Positions 31,388 through 44,940 of a stretch of DNA of 64,000 nt are shown one piece after another (position 1 is the stretch's first letter; every line of letters starts with the position of its first letter). The position numbers and the translations under genes were made by a program. Under the pieces are notes generated by a model. It saw only the letters and a list, made by a program, of their open reading frames with translations. It did not search any database and had not been told where the DNA came from. Location: assembly GCF_015706575.1 (NCBI RefSeq), contig NW_024037076.1, positions 1,922,001-1,986,000 of the forward strand, in the 5' to 3' direction. The DNA comes from Patiria miniata (lineage: Eukaryota > Echinodermata > Asteroidea > Valvatida > Asterinidae).

Positions 31388-33825
31388 CAGATATAGCTAT
31401 ACCTCTGGTTGGTAACAGGGTTTTCTCACCTGTTTTTGCACTTATGAAAATATGTACGGCGCTTCAGTTGGATAGAAGGCAGACTATTATGGGGCTTGCA
31501 TGAGATTGTTTTGACATATTCACTGTGTCGTATTAAAATTTTAATTTGAGAAAACTGAACAGCTTTGTTTCAGAATAGAGAAATTACCAGTAATTAAGAT
31601 AGATATTAGCTGTTAAAACTTAAGATGTGAGTGTATGTGTTTCACAGATCAAAGTCGATGCTTATTCCTGTGATGTTTTGAACAATACAAATATTTAAAT
31701 TAAAGGGTATTTTTATAAAACATAATCCCAAGTTATATGAAAACGTTAATTTAAAACAGAATCATTATAAACTCTACTGACTTCCGTGATTTCCAACTGA
31801 AGAGTCGGTAAAAGCAAATGCACCACTATTTATGCGATTCTAATACTTCCGTATAGTGATGTCAGACAGCGAACAGAAATTGTCCATAGGCGAAACAAAT
31901 TCTTGACACAAGAAGGCATGTGACAACTTATTAGTTTCTTTTCCTTTCCTTTTTTTCTAACGAGTACCTTGGTCGGGATGACGCGATCTTTTGGCCGGCG
32001 TAGGAGTCAATATTCGCCCGGTCTTTCAACCGATCGGCAGCCGGTAATTCTTTATGCTCGAACTTAACGCACCGTGAAATTCGCAGACTCGCAATGGCTC
32101 CGGAATCTAACATGATTTGTGCAATTCGCTTCCGGTGAGACACATCCTCTTTGTGCTCCATACTTGTCAAGTCCGAAGTAAAGTGTATTGACTTAGAAGT
32201 CAGTCGGGAGAATTATCTTGAGATAATATGATAACAGGTCAAAGGTCGATTGATGAGATTAAAACATACAAACTCAGTGCTTTCTTTAATGAAGAGTTCA
32301 AATTTTTACAGGGCGCCACCAAGATTTTTTCGAAGGGACCAAGCTTCGCAGTGCATTATGGGGAAAAAATCATATCAGCGCGCTAAGTTATTAAGCACGC
32401 GAAGAGACAGTTGTGACAAAAAAAAGAAAATCCAGTTGCCTAATCTTTTGAAAGAATTCTTTCATTGTACGAAAGTGGGGTCTTTGAGGCACATGAAATG
32501 CATTGACAGCTTTCATTGAAATTTAATAAGCATGTTAAGAGAAATTCGTTTAGTATTTCTGCGAAATGTTAACCCTTTCAATCAGACACATCGCTCCACG
32601 AGCGACCTTTCGCCATTCACTCGGTAAAATTTTAAGCACCCTGCGTCTGAAAATGGATCTTTTTCTCATAAACCGTGCAAGAGCTTGATAAATTTTAATA
32701 TTAAAACGTGCCCAATATATTGCCAACTAGCTCTCGGCTTGAAAAAAAAAAATACAGTACTTAAGAAAACATCAGACCGTAACCTCCAAATTGTCACCAT
32801 GCAATTTTTTTTGAGTGAAACTACATCACCATTATTAAAAGACGTATGAAACATTGACTAGTTGTTTCGTCACATGCGTTGGTTTTCTAACACTCGTGTG
32901 ATGCATCTAACGAAACAAGGGGGAAAATCGATAGTTCTGGAGAAGATGGTCATTAGCGTGACAGTGCAATATAATTAAGAAGAAGAACTCCTTGATCTAA
33001 CCGGAAGCCGTGTGTAAACCAAACAATAAAGCGGCAAACCAACATTACAGGTGCACACACGATGCAGCTGTATAGTACGGTCTGGAGCAATATCGATGCC
33101 GTCATTATGTCAAGGATGCCCCACGAACCCGAGGTCAGCTACATGCTCGCCTATTGATTTCTTGATATTGCCCCTTAGTTTTAAAGCATAGGAAGCGTAC
33201 AAGGATGGTGCTTGGTGTATTAGATATTTAACAACTGACGTCAAGACAGTCCCAACAGTCGATTGTCACTCTGTTGGGGTGGAGGAAAGTGCGTTAGATT
33301 GTGAATTGTTTGATAAGCTGCTATAATTTGACACTTCATTTGACAGTGTTTTATTAGAGTACAGCTGACAACTATAAGAGTAGATTTGCCCTCACAAGTG
33401 CCATTTTTGTATAAAAAAACTCCTCAGTGACACAAGATAAAATCTGTAAATTTAAAACTGTCGATTCGCCGACGGATTTGTGAACGACCAATTTTGTCAA
33501 CGTTACAGTTTATGAGTGGCTCTACTGTCACGGTGATGTAATTTCAAATTTAATTCTTTTTTTTTTCCAAGTGAAGTAGTGAAGCCATAGGTTTCTCAAA
33601 AGTGCATAGGCGAAATTGGAAGAAGAAATGATGAAGAAATGAAAAGAAAAAGTACTGTTTGGTTTTAATGGTGCTGAGTTATAGGAACGGGTTAGAACCT
33701 GGTTAAAAGAGTTGGGGACAATTAAAGCACCACTGCACCAGAGCAGGAAAAATCTGAGTACGTTTACTGTTTTTTCCCCTTCTTATTGATAGAATCATTA
33801 ATAAACATCAGTTAATGAATATGAG
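31388..33825. other. Non-coding stretch
   Basis: No gene supported. GC-balanced patches at about 32000-32200 and 33230-33290 stand out from AT-rich surroundings but lack recognisable exons. Confidence 0.4.
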
Positions 33826-33829
33826 AATA

Positions 33830-34205
33830 GATCGTAAAAAAATACGTGATTCGCACCACAAAATCTGTGGTGTTTTAAGAGAGTTCTCAAAATAAACTAA
33901 CACAGTGTTTCGGAATCTAATATTTCCCGTAAAATATAATTAAAAAACGGTTAATATTTATGATCATAGCAATATCCACTTTTACAAAATCCCCCTTTTC
34001 AATTTTTAACGAGGATACCGTTGAATTTTGTGAGTGAATCTCAAATAACAACACGAGACTGAGACAAAATGATAGTTATTGATTAGTCATAACTGAATAT
34101 TAGACAGCTAGTATTTTCTTCTTGGACGGATTTCCGAGAGACGATTAGTCTTCCCCTCTGGTTTATTGATGATTGTGTATGATACGCGCTGTCTGACGCA
34201 CAATA
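33830..34205 (+). repeat. Diverged tandem duplication, copy 1
   Basis: Shares ordered blocks with 34262-34730: CACCACAAAATCTGTGG, GTTGAATTTTGTGAGTGA, CCCCTCTGGTTTATTGATGA and a GTCTGAC end. Non-coding. Confidence 0.7.
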
Positions 34206-34261
34206 AAAGCCCGACTTTTCCATCGTGTATATAATGTATGTCTAATGTGCATTAGTTGAGG

Positions 34262-34730
34262 TATTGTAAAACATATCTTAAAATATATACAGAACCATAC
34301 CACAAAATGTGCGGTAATCTCAAATAAATCCGACTCTGTCTTAAAATCTTACATGCCCCATAAAATATCACTGTGGTTCGTATGATCTTTTCTTCAGCAT
34401 CACCACTTTTAATACCCCTCATCTTTTTACTTTTACTTTTACTTTTTTTTTTAGACGAGGAAGTGTTGAATTTGCGAGTGAGTTTGAAATTACAAATTAA
34501 TACCTTTCCCATTTTTACTTTTAATTTTACTTTTACTTTTTTATATTTAACGACGGGTATATTGTTGAATTTTGTGAGTGAGTTTGAAACCACAACATGA
34601 GAGTGAGCCAAATTATGAATGAGTGAATTATCATTATTTATTGAAACACCTTGTGAAAAGAGTTCAGTCCTCCCCTGTGATTTATTGATGATTGTGAATA
34701 CATGGTACGCGGAGTCTGACCAACCCAAAC
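34262..34730 (+). repeat. Diverged tandem duplication, copy 2, with internal duplication
   Basis: Second copy of the 33830 block. Its GTTGAATTT(T)GTGAGTGAGTTTGAAA piece is itself repeated (about 34463 and 34563), separated by ACTTTT-type microsatellite. The lysine-rich frame on the minus strand here arises from that microsatellite. Confidence 0.7.
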
Positions 34731-35098
34731 AACTCTTCTATCATTTTATGGTTCGTTGGGCTAGGTGATTCAAGCGCTTGTCACCGACATTACCCGACGA
34801 TCTTGAAACTAACCTAATGGGCTGATGCAAACCAGTGCCATCGACTATTAAAGGCTGTGTTTCCGCTGCTCTGCCACAAGATAATCAATTAAATGGATTT
34901 TTCTCGGAAAAAAAAACTTCGACCACAAAGAGCTCTGAAGTACACTCTCAGTGCACGCTATATTGTATAGAAAAAAAAATGATTTCATTATGTTTTACGA
35001 GCAAAGATGGGAATTTAATATTTTCGTTGTAGTTAATTGGGATCGGGATAACTGCATTACCGATTGGAATATGTCGTGAAACTGCTATGCTTCCAATT

Positions 35099-35225
35099 GA
35101 AAACTGATGGCAATAATTATAATGTCATTTGATGTTGAGTGGCTCTTGCTATCCGCTCCATTCACAAGACCGGAGACCCCCTCACCGGCAAAGAAAGTAC
35201 AGTAGGGGTAACCGACCGATGCCAT
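35099..35225 (+). repeat. Dispersed repeat, copy 1
   Basis: Shares AATAATTATAAT, GCTATC...CTCC, CACAAG and ACCCCCTCAC/GGCAAAGAAAG in order with 36183-36300. Family unknown. Confidence 0.45.
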
Positions 35226-35360
35226 CTTGCCTGACTGCAATTTTGCCGCGACGCGCAGCCGTACCACTGCGTGTACATAGTACAAATCCCCTGGTGTATG
35301 TGCGTCACACACAAGGAACGGTGCGCGTCAACCAGCTAAATGTCCTGCCCATGGGACGTC

Positions 35361-35373
35361 GTTGCTAGGTAAA
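35361..35373 (+). promoter_or_regulatory. Imperfect RFX X-box-like site
   Basis: GTTGCTAGGTAAA differs from the X-box palindrome at its final base. It lies next to GGGCGCCCTC, which also contains a CTCF-like core. Confidence 0.25.
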
Positions 35374-35399
35374 AGGGCGCCCTCTTTTGTTGGCGCACG

Positions 35400-36182
35400 G
35401 AGCCCATAAAAGTAACCAATTTAATTTGAAATAAGGTCCATATTGTCGGGTACCACACTCCAAAAAGACAGATATATCAATTTTTAAAAAAATGCAAAAT
35501 GAAAGCGCAGAACGAGGTTGCAATGAATATCTAGGCCCCCAGCGCTTATTGTGCAATTACGTAAATGCAAAAGGTAATTCCTGGGAAAGCTGTCATGGTC
35601 TCCTTCATAACGAGTCTTTAGGGAATCCTCTTTCACGAAATTGCATAATTTAAATCCAAATGCCCAAGCCATATATAGAACCAATTGTCGTATCTCACAC
35701 CGACGGTCCTTGGGGAATTGCGGTTTTTATTCCGTTAGTTTTTTATGTTGCGTTTTTTGGTCTTAGTTTATGTTTTGCAGGGGGGGGGGGTTACACCAGA
35801 AAACACATTACAGCAAGTTAAAAGGTTAAAAATACATTAAATATTTGGTGTCCTTTTATATTGTAACCAACGACAGTTTCTCAGGTAGAGGTATTATTCA
35901 AGTTAGACGTGTTTATAATTTTATAGATAAAAAAATGAGAATAATTTACCTATTTTTAAGCCCTTTTCATTCTGTATGTCTCAAGTTGAAAAGTAATTTT
36001 TGTAAAAGTGTTTTAAGAATTCCGTTGCTTTGCTCGCGAGAGAAACCGGAATTATAACATTTTCAGACGAACAAAGCATCATTTTACCCCAGCAATGTAG
36101 ACACGCGAAACTTACATCTAAAATTAACACGCTTCCGTTCTTGCTTCGTAATCGTTTACATGTTCGTGCGATTGTTTTTCTG
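35400..36182. other. Non-coding stretch
   Basis: No gene supported. A G9-10 run lies at about 35781. Confidence 0.4.
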
Positions 36183-36300
36183 TGACAATTGAAGTCAATA
36201 ATTATAATAAGCGTCGCTTGGATTGAAGGTAAAGGTCGCTATCAACTCCGTGCACAAGTACCCCCTCAACGGTGAAAAAAAGGGTGTTGACTGACAATAT
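36183..36300 (+). repeat. Dispersed repeat, copy 2
   Basis: Diverged second copy of the 35099 block, same orientation, about 1.1 kb away. Confidence 0.45.
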
Positions 36301-36398
36301 TTTAGTCAATCACATTGAAACAATCACCAAAGTTCACTGACGTTTCACGCGCGCGGTTGAGATATATACCGTGTTTGATTGGAAATGCGTACATATAG

Positions 36399-36696
36399 GC
36401 TTCGTTCACGAGTCGGCCATATTAAATTGAATGCGAGGTAAAATCGTCATTTTTAGAACTTGGGAAGTGAAATGAAAGCAAAAGACATAAAGTTAATTAC
36501 AAATTAGTACCAGTCTGCTCCGATGAATAATTTAACATTGGTGATTAAACATACCCTAATGTTTTAAGCCACATTAAAAAAAAATGAAAGTGAGGCTAGA
36601 ATGCATAAATAGTCTGGCACCATCCCGCTCAACAGTTCACAATTTTTATAATACATTCAGGGAACACGGCCAAAAATGGCTTCGTCGTGAATAAGG
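36399..36696 (-). mobile_element. MITE-like element, family of three, copy 1
   Basis: About 300 bases with imperfect terminal inverted repeats (TTCGTTCACGAGTCGGCCAT at one end, CCATTTTTGGCCGTG/CGACGTGAATAAGG-type at the other). Its reverse complement aligns along its length with 49953-50258, sharing GGTGCCAGACTATTT and GGCTTAAAACATTAGGGTAT, and in part with 55061-55219. Confidence 0.75.
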
Positions 36697-38043
36697 TCCA
36701 TTACGGCCATCGTGCACATTTTAAAATAGAAATGAACGCGTGGGAACCAGTACGCGCACGCGTCGTGTCATGCGCACTGGAGCTCACTCGAATGTCCACA
36801 CTTTGCGATCTGAGCCGTATCCAGATCTCTTGGCTACGGCTGCGGATAACACGCACCGCGGTAGCCACTGGCTAGCGGCTGCAGCCACTTCCCATAGACT
36901 CGTGTGTTATTTCCGACCGTAGCTATGTTACTTATACACGGGGCGTTCCATACTGTTGTAAGTGTTAAACGCTCCCCCCAAAAAATCCCGACTTCCCCTC
37001 TCTACAAAACAAATTGGATATTATTAAAAATCAATGACATGGCAAAATAAATCGGGTATTTTTTCACCAGATAATGTCATCCACAGCATATACTCAGTAC
37101 AGCAATGGTGCATCTGAAATGGTAAACGGGCCTTAATACTAATAAATTAGACCGTTTTAAAGTGCACCCGTGCTGGACTTTGGTCGTCGGCTGTCGTGGT
37201 TAGCGCGATCAGCGTATCTACATGCAAGACACGGCATATGCGCACGGAGGTTTTTTTTTAATAGGTTTATGGGGCGACAATTTTTGTTCCAGATTCGCGA
37301 TTGATGAAGCGTTTTTGACAGGGAGGCGTGTATGTATTCTTTCGTTGCGGATCACACAACCGTGAAAGATTGATTTATCATTGCAAAGTACTCGATATGG
37401 GTTGCTGATGAGAATTTTCCTTTTCTCGAATGTCTGTTTGAGATTCCTTCTTAAAAATGAGAACAAAAGACTTTTACTTTTCGTAATGCTTCGAAGACAA
37501 ACACGATGAATAAATTGTAACAAAGGAATCGAGTTGATATTTTAAAAGCAAAATAAATCCCTTTTCTCAAAAAAAAAACTACATACATTTTGTTCAAGGA
37601 GAACAAATAGATGCTGTTATGTAATAATTTGATTGAGCCCACAGCATTTTTCATTAGTTTGTCATGGTAATTTCTGTTTCCGGAAACAAGCCTCGTCATC
37701 AACCTCGAGTCTAGAAGCTGTGTCCTCCAAGTTGAACGCAATAGAAATGGTTGCGTCCACGCACGAAAAGCCAGTGGCGTTTCTTTATCCAGCTATTCTT
37801 AAGCGACACGCCGAAGAGGCAACGCAGTACCTAAACTGAAACACGCGTGCGCTAGCATTGCACCACAAACCTCACAGCTGTGCGCTAGTGTGTACACTTT
37901 CAGTATTAGGAAATTCACCGAGTGACAAACACACGCACGCGAGTCGTGTTCATGGCAGCACGTGTACACGCGCCTCCATTACTGTAGCGCAGGAGAAGGA
38001 TACTGTTGGATTGTTACTCGTATTTTCGCGGGGAGTCGTCGCC
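36697..38043. other. Non-coding stretch, CpG-richer towards its right end
   Basis: No gene supported up to about 37.8 kb. From about 37850 CpG and CACGTG-like words become frequent, as expected for the promoter or 5' UTR of the next feature. Confidence 0.4.
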
Positions 38044-38120
38044 ATGTCGAGTAAGAAAGCCTTGCATCGAGCGAAATTCGAGTTCCGAAGTTGTAGCTTT
38101 GAAGGAAAATATCCGTCCAG
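38044..38120 (+). CDS. Candidate alternative first coding exon, unknown protein
   Basis: An ATG in good context (GTCGCCATG) opens 25 codons plus two bases: MSSKKALHRAKFEFRSCSFE, then GKYPS, followed at once by a consensus donor GTAGGT at 38121. The 200 bases upstream are CpG-rich and contain an E2F-like TTTTCGCGGGGAG, as in a promoter. The exon ends in phase 2, like that at 15976-16208, so both could splice to the same downstream exon. I do not recognise the protein. The frame is open upstream as well, so an earlier start is not excluded. Confidence 0.45.
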
Positions 38121-39487
38121 GTAGGTTGTGAAATCCGTTTGCACCTTTTGACGTCCTGTTCATTTTACTGTGTAAATAAAGCTCTTAATGACTGACGATT
38201 TGACAATAATGTGTTGATCCGTAACGCTTCTAACATGGAGATTATATTTATAAAATTATGACTTCAGACCCAATTAAGTCCGAGTGTCATCTTTGTGATG
38301 TCTACATGCTCAGCTTTGTGCCATAATGAGATATATTGACAGAGCTGCCCGATTTGGCCATTCAAATGTGGCCATGCTTAAATGTCCCTTTAAAGTCATG
38401 CGCCACATGATGTTTCTGTAGTCTACAGTCGTACATTAGCACCGCGTGGAAATCTTATTTTGGTAGAAAAGGCCGCTTGCTTGATGTCTAGTCCTCTCGT
38501 CGCCAGATCTGAAGACGTGAACGTTATCCTAAATACTCTTACAACCACGTTGTGTAATTTTGAAGGGATCAGTTAAGAAAGATGTCCTTGTTTCTCAATA
38601 GGACGCCCTTTATAGGAAATATTATGTCCAGATGATTGTTGGAAGATGCGAAAACCTGACATTTAAAAAGTGGTACCATGATGTCTTGGGCTGAGGTAAA
38701 TTAATTACAGGCAGGAGCAGAGGATCGACCAGCCATGGCTCGTATACGGGTCACTGGTTGACCCGTGCATAACACCATAGGATTCAATATTGTAGATTTG
38801 CCGTCTGGTCTGTGGAGAAGACTTTAACGCAGCAGGAAGCATGTAGCGCCATAAGCATGCACGTGTGGGAAAAAAACTGGTCATAAGACCTCCTTCTATT
38901 TCTGTTGAATCTTGTGGTGTCGTTTCTGTCGTCAGTCATTTTCGTAAGCTTGCATCAATGCCTATTCACTTTCACCATATCCAGCCTATCACCCTCGGAA
39001 CTTCAACAGATAACAACAAACTCCTTAAATGTTGACGCTTTGCATAGTGAAAACTTAAATGTTGAAGTATATAAACACTCCAGAAACATAATCACTTGTG
39101 AGACGTAAGAATCTGCGTAGGGAAAACTGCTATCGACGTTTCGATCAGAATACTATGATCATCTTTATGGGAATAATTCCCCCTTCAAAAAGTATATTAA
39201 TTGGTTGCTTAAGACTTTTTTGGTGACTGTGTCTTAGTGTAACCATGAACCCCTATGTACATACTAAGTTTACCTCTAAGTATGGCAGGCCTATTCATAT
39301 CATAGTCTGTGATATCCACATGCACATTGACACTGGCAGGACACAAACCAAATGTCCCCTCATTTATGCACAGCCATGCCCCGAGTTAAATTATTACGTC
39401 TGCATCTCCGGAATACCTATTCAAATAGAATGAATGCATCCTGCCCCTCTCAGTAATGACCAAGTGTTGGCCAAAATTGGAAAAGTA
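38121..39487. other. Non-coding stretch (presumed intron)
   Basis: Starts with the donor GTAGGT. No further exon with splice signals recognised. Confidence 0.35.
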
Positions 39488-39515
39488 CCCCCCCCCCTCT
39501 CTCTCTCTCTCTCTT
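39488..39515. repeat. Poly-C/(CT)n microsatellite
   Basis: A run of C followed by about nine CT units. Confidence 0.9.
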
Positions 39516-42500
39516 GCGAACAAATTAGCCCGGAAATTCATATCTGTCATTCCTGGAGGAGATGCGATTTTGCTCTTAATGAGCTCTGTAGCAGGTTGTA
39601 TTTCTCTGTGTGGCGGCCCGGCTCATTACTGTTGATCCTGAGGCGGTATTGTCTATTTCAATGGTGACAAAGTGTGATCTCTGCTCTTATGTGGCTTGTC
39701 CAACACAGACGTCGACTGGCGGTAAAACCTTGCATGCTTGTGTGTCCCTTGTTTGTTTCTGCACCACTGTCATTTTTGCATTCGAGAGTGGTCCTGCTAC
39801 TAGCGAATCGTTACTTAATCAATTTTTGTTTGGTATACAATCTATGAAAAGATTGTAATGATATGTCAACTAGCCTCAGGTTTATTAAATATCCAGTGCA
39901 CAATTTAATACAAGGGCCAATATTCTGCTAGGTAATATATTGATTTGGCACTATATGATTGCATGTAATGTATACATGATTTAATACAGTGTATTCATTT
40001 CAACTCTGTGGCGCATTGAAAGCCTATAGTATTACATTACTACTGTACTATCATTGTATGCTAGGTTGGCATATCATAGGCACGTCATACCTTCTTGATT
40101 CATTGGATGATCTTGTTTTTTTTTGCCGCAAAGGCGTACATAACATGCATTATTTATCCAATATTGTGATGTTCTCAACATCTGGTTATTGACCTGACAT
40201 TGGCTCGTTATAGCATTATAGACGCATTGCAGAGCGCATGCGCACATTGCTGAGCAAATATATGCTCTGACATGTGCCCTGAGAAAAAAGTGATCTCTGG
40301 ACTGATAGGCTTTCGGGCACAAAAGACTTAAGGTGACTTTGCTTGTTTCTGTTTTTAGAGATAACCATCATTAAATGACAAAAGAGAACTCAGACATTTT
40401 CCTAGATATTGTATTGGAAAAATGGGTTTTTTTTATTTTACAAGTACCTTATTTCTCAGATGTATTTTCATGGAGGGAGATAGCTAAGATATCTTCTAAG
40501 AATTCTTCCATATCAAGACATTTTTGTCTTATTTTATCTTGTTTCCAGATCGTACAAAGATGAAATACTAATATCTCGGTCATCTTATACATCTGAGACG
40601 AAATTATCCACTTGTGTTATTTCTTGGAATAAGAAATTGCGTATAGCACAGCATGCACTTATGATGACATTTGCACCAATAATATAATTGAAATATTTGA
40701 GAACTATCCAAGGTAGTAGTTTAATCATTTTAGTAGGAATTTAGGGACACTTAATTTTCTAGTATTAAATACTGGAGAACTATTGAGTGTAGTATTTCAA
40801 TCATTTCTGCGGGCATGTGTTCTGCATGTTCCTCTAGTTCTTAGAGAAATCACATCCGTGATTCTCCAAAATAGTCCACTGTATCATAACAGTAACTTTT
40901 GGGAGCTCTGTCAGCGTCCAAGCTCTGTCAGCGTTCATGAAAAGTCGCATTCGTGATTAATTCAATACTGGAAAATTATTCAGTGTAGTATTTCAGTAAT
41001 TCGTGCAGACATTAGAGCTGTCTCAATCGCTAGTTCAAAGAAAGTCCCATTTCCGAATGCATGGAGTCGGCGGAGTTTCGTTAATTATCGTCAAATTCCA
41101 ATTCTAAAGAGCATTGTCCTGCTTTTTTTTCAATTGGAGTTTCATTTTCCGTAGGATAGTTTTCCAATTTTATTTTCGGAGCATTAAAAAAGGCGTGATT
41201 CGCTCTTCCAAGTCTTAATTAATATGGCATTTCGTATGACACTGACACCGACAGCAAAGTGGGTCAAGCTTTGTCTACGACCATCTTTTAAGAATAAAAT
41301 AACCGTAGCGACACCTCATCGGTCACTTCTTTTGACTCCACAGCGGATGATTTATCAGCGTCAAATTAAGTATTGTGTTCTCTTCAGATTCCTTAAACCC
41401 GAATACATTGGGCATTATAAGACGCTTGGTTTATAAACTTGAAAAGCATGCTGTACGAAACGTTGACAAACCTGGGTTTTTTTTCAGAACAACGCAAATT
41501 CACTGATGAGATTCACCATAATTTCACTATAAAACCCAACTTCTAATGACTTTTACACAATCCAAACCTTGACCTTATGAGAACTATATTTAAAAAAATA
41601 TATCGCTTGCTCCATTTGATAAAAATAACATAGGGGTAAAGTACTATTGACTAGATCAATTTCAGTAATTCTTTTTTTTTTCAAACCACTGGAAGAACAT
41701 GCTCGTTTAATATATGCTCCATTGGTGTGTCAATTTGATTGCATGTTAAGGGGAGAAATATCATTAATCCAGGTCACTTTCTTTTTGACGCACTCTATAT
41801 TCACCGACTTGTAAATCCCTAGTTAAAATATGATGCCTAATAATGCTCTTGCTGTCAGACAATGAAGACAGATCTATGTCTTTCCGAAGTTATCCTCCTA
41901 TTCTCATTTATGTGCCAAAGCTTTAGATATATTAGCATCGTTGTTATCTAGAACTCAAGATGTTCCGTAACCATCTTCAGTACACGAGAGTCAATTTAGT
42001 CTTCCACCGCAGTCAATATTTGCGCTCTACTCTCGTTTACCTGTTCGAGTTTTTTCTTATTGATGTGAATGTGTGTGTCCATAGTTGACCCCTGTACCCT
42101 TAGCAATCACCACTGCAGGCTAGGGTTGACAGATAGTTCATCAATTCCAACAAACTGCATCTCCCAGATAAGGTATTCAGAAACGTGCTGTTACCGATCG
42201 TAAGCATTGATCGCTGATGGAAGATGTGCTATTGATGTGTGTTTAAGGGAACCCTATGAGGTGTACTGAGACTCTGGCAAGTTCTGAGTTCGTTATACTT
42301 AAGCATACATGCTTATATTCTAAGTTATTCTGAAATATACGTGCTTATGTACTTATACTATTACTTATACTATGTACTTAAATATTTCGGCTTATAATTA
42401 TATACATATGCAAAATGCTTTGCATGATCTTGACAACAGAGTACATTATCCATTATGTAATAAAAAAACAATTTGTTATAAATTTGGTTATATTACGTAC

Positions 42501-42800
42501 TTTTTGGATATTCCTTTAAATTTCGTTCGGAAAAGAAAATCCAAATTTTGAAAAAAGCACGTTTATACACCAATTTTAACATAACACCTGTTTAGGATAA
42601 TTGATGATAACACCTGTATTCATTTAAGCCTTGGCACGATTGTGTTGATAGGGAGGCAGAAGTTGCGTGATTTGAATACGCTGTTACGATATATAGTTTA
42701 CATGGAAATGGTTTAACAACCATTAACCGTAACCTCACCTAAAGCTACAAAATACTACCACTAAAATGCTCCACTATAATGCTATCTTGCAAATGTTATG
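39516..42800. other. Non-coding stretch
   Basis: No gene supported. 40690-41010 repeats variants of 'AGTATTAAATACTGGAGAACTATTGAGTGTAGTATTTCA'-like text about 220 bases apart (near 40760 and 40965), a small diverged duplication. 41030-41440 is a unique, GC-balanced patch. Confidence 0.4.
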
Positions 42801-42829
42801 TTCATGGATGTATTTAGGTTGCATGAATA

Positions 42830-42920
42830 GATTCACACGGTTGTTCGGACGGGATTCGAACCCAGACCTCTTTATAAAAACAACAAATTACATTAGCATA
42901 GCAAAGCAGAGGTTTGCATG
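42830..42920 (-). mobile_element. tRNA-derived SINE head, fragment
   Basis: On the minus strand, GGTCTGGGTTCGAATCCCGTCC is an RNA polymerase III B-box in tRNA context (T-arm). An A-box is only weakly visible, and no tRNA acceptor stem forms. Confidence 0.45.
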
Positions 42921-43515
42921 TCCTTCAGTGCTCACCAGTGAGTCCCAGTGCGTTGTAACTGCCACAACTTGTCTTCCTCTTACCATTCACCATGTATACC
43001 AATATTTTACCGCCAACCTGTACAAAAATGCAATCAAAATTGAAGTATTGAAAAAATAATCCATGCGTGAAAAGCGGAATTGAAGATGGACACATTCGTC
43101 TGTAATGGAAATCACTACACTCACAAACCGTTGCACCTGACTTGGTATGGTCATTTGAAAATGTCTTCATCATTCTAAACACTGAGGAACGGGATGATTG
43201 GTATCCATAGTTTGTTCGTGTGTTCAGTTGATTCTATCATACCAAGGGCGTGCTATATTATATGGGTTGCCTTGCGCAGCCATTATTTACAAGAGTCGAA
43301 GACAAATTTGTTTTAATCATTGCATGCAATACATACAAAAACTAAATTCCCGATTAAAGGGAATTACAATATACAACATTTGCTATTGCTGTAATTTCAG
43401 AAATGGGTGGATTTGGGGGTTAGTATTTTATAGCCAGTATTGTTACACTGACTTGTCTGACGTTTTGGGTTCGAAGATGCTGGAAAAAACAACAAAGAAA
43501 ACACTTATGTTCTTG

Positions 43516-43605
43516 TAGTCTGGTCCCCTGACCCCACTTAAGATGAAATGGAGCAAATTATAGACGTCGGGGAATTGTAAGTTCAGGGAAGCAGTCTGGC
43601 TGGCT
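43516..43605. repeat. Short fold-back repeat, family member
   Basis: AGTCTGGTCCCCTGAC and TTCAGGGAAGCAGTCT are imperfect inverted arms of the TAGACTGGTTCCC family, with a longer spacer than the other copies. Confidence 0.45.
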
Positions 43606-44940
43606 TGTACCCGTTCGCAGATGTGTAATCGATTACAAAGAAAATATGATAAATTGGGATCAATATTGAAAAAGCCAGTTTATTTGCAAAGCTGGTCGGC
43701 CGACTAATACGTTGGACATTGATACAAAAAGACCACTTTTCTTGCAAATGTCAGCACACCAGGTGCCATGATTTTACAGGATGCTTTAAACTGTCTTTCA
43801 CTGACAGTCTAGTAAGGTATTTGGTGATAATTTGGTATTTTTGCTTTTGATGTTTGCAAACAAGGCCACCCTAAGTATATTCATATTGCAGTCACATGTA
43901 TACCCCATTCGTTTGTAGCACCAAATTTAATTGCTTTCTATATATCACGTTCGACAAGAATCCCTCCTAGCGAATTCTATTTTAGGACAACATTTTGAGA
44001 GCCTTAACTTGCATTGGCCCAGTGTCGTATAGGCCAATAATTCAATTTCTGCACAAAATGGGCACAAACGAGCATCGCGAGGTGTAGGAAGCCCAATCAG
44101 TAGTGGCGATGCAATGAGCGCGAATACTCAGGTAGAATTATGGACATTATCTAACTGCTTTCACTGTGATGAAACCCGTAATAAATAAATTTAAAAAAAA
44201 ACTAGAAGAACGCAACTAGGTGATGAGTTACATTAGCATAATGTTAGTACTTCAATATACTGCCAATGTATGCTCTCGATTCGATGATTGCTCATGCGCA
44301 TGCGTGCATAAATTTGACTTTGTCAATGACTTGTCCATTATTAAGCTCTCGTAGGAGCTTCAACTTGTCACTTGGTGGTCGGTTGGTCGGTCGGTGTATC
44401 CACTGTCTTCGGAAAATTGACCATAACAAACCTAAGTTAACCGTAAAATATAACTATAGGCCCTTCCAGATGCTAATTTTAAAAAAAGGAAACAAAATAT
44501 ACAATGTAAATTTAATACTTGACAAAACGTTTTTGTAACAAATCGGAAATATGTTTATGACAAGTTTGTAAGTTGGGGCAAAATATGTGCAGTAGGCCTA
44601 TAAAGTCACGTGCTATTTATCCCAAATCTCTATCAATCTAGGTATAAATTTAAAGTATGGTGTTCCATATGTGCCATCAGCGCGGCATTGTTGGGCGTCG
44701 CATTTTTAAGCTATGGCAGGCATCAGTTTGATATATTTCATGCAAGACTTTCACGCAAGACGACCAGAGCTTATTGTGCACTTGCACTTGTTCCATCTTG
44801 TTGTAGACTATATACAATACTCAGGGTCTGTAACTTGTCCGCCTCATCATAAAATCGGGGATAGCCCAACCAAGTCCCTCTGATAAAAAAAAATCCTTTT
44901 TTTTGGTAAGAAATATGGACTAATTTTATGAAGTGTCTAG
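43606..44940. other. Non-coding stretch
   Basis: No gene supported. An AAGCTCTCGTAGGAGCTT-like imperfect palindrome at about 44343 is related to GAGCTCCTACGAGCTC at about 47925, followed here by a (GGTC)n-like microsatellite. Confidence 0.35.

Noticed and set aside
34252-34728. Lysine-rich 158-codon minus-strand frame
   Set aside because: Arises from the ACTTTT microsatellite and a local duplication.
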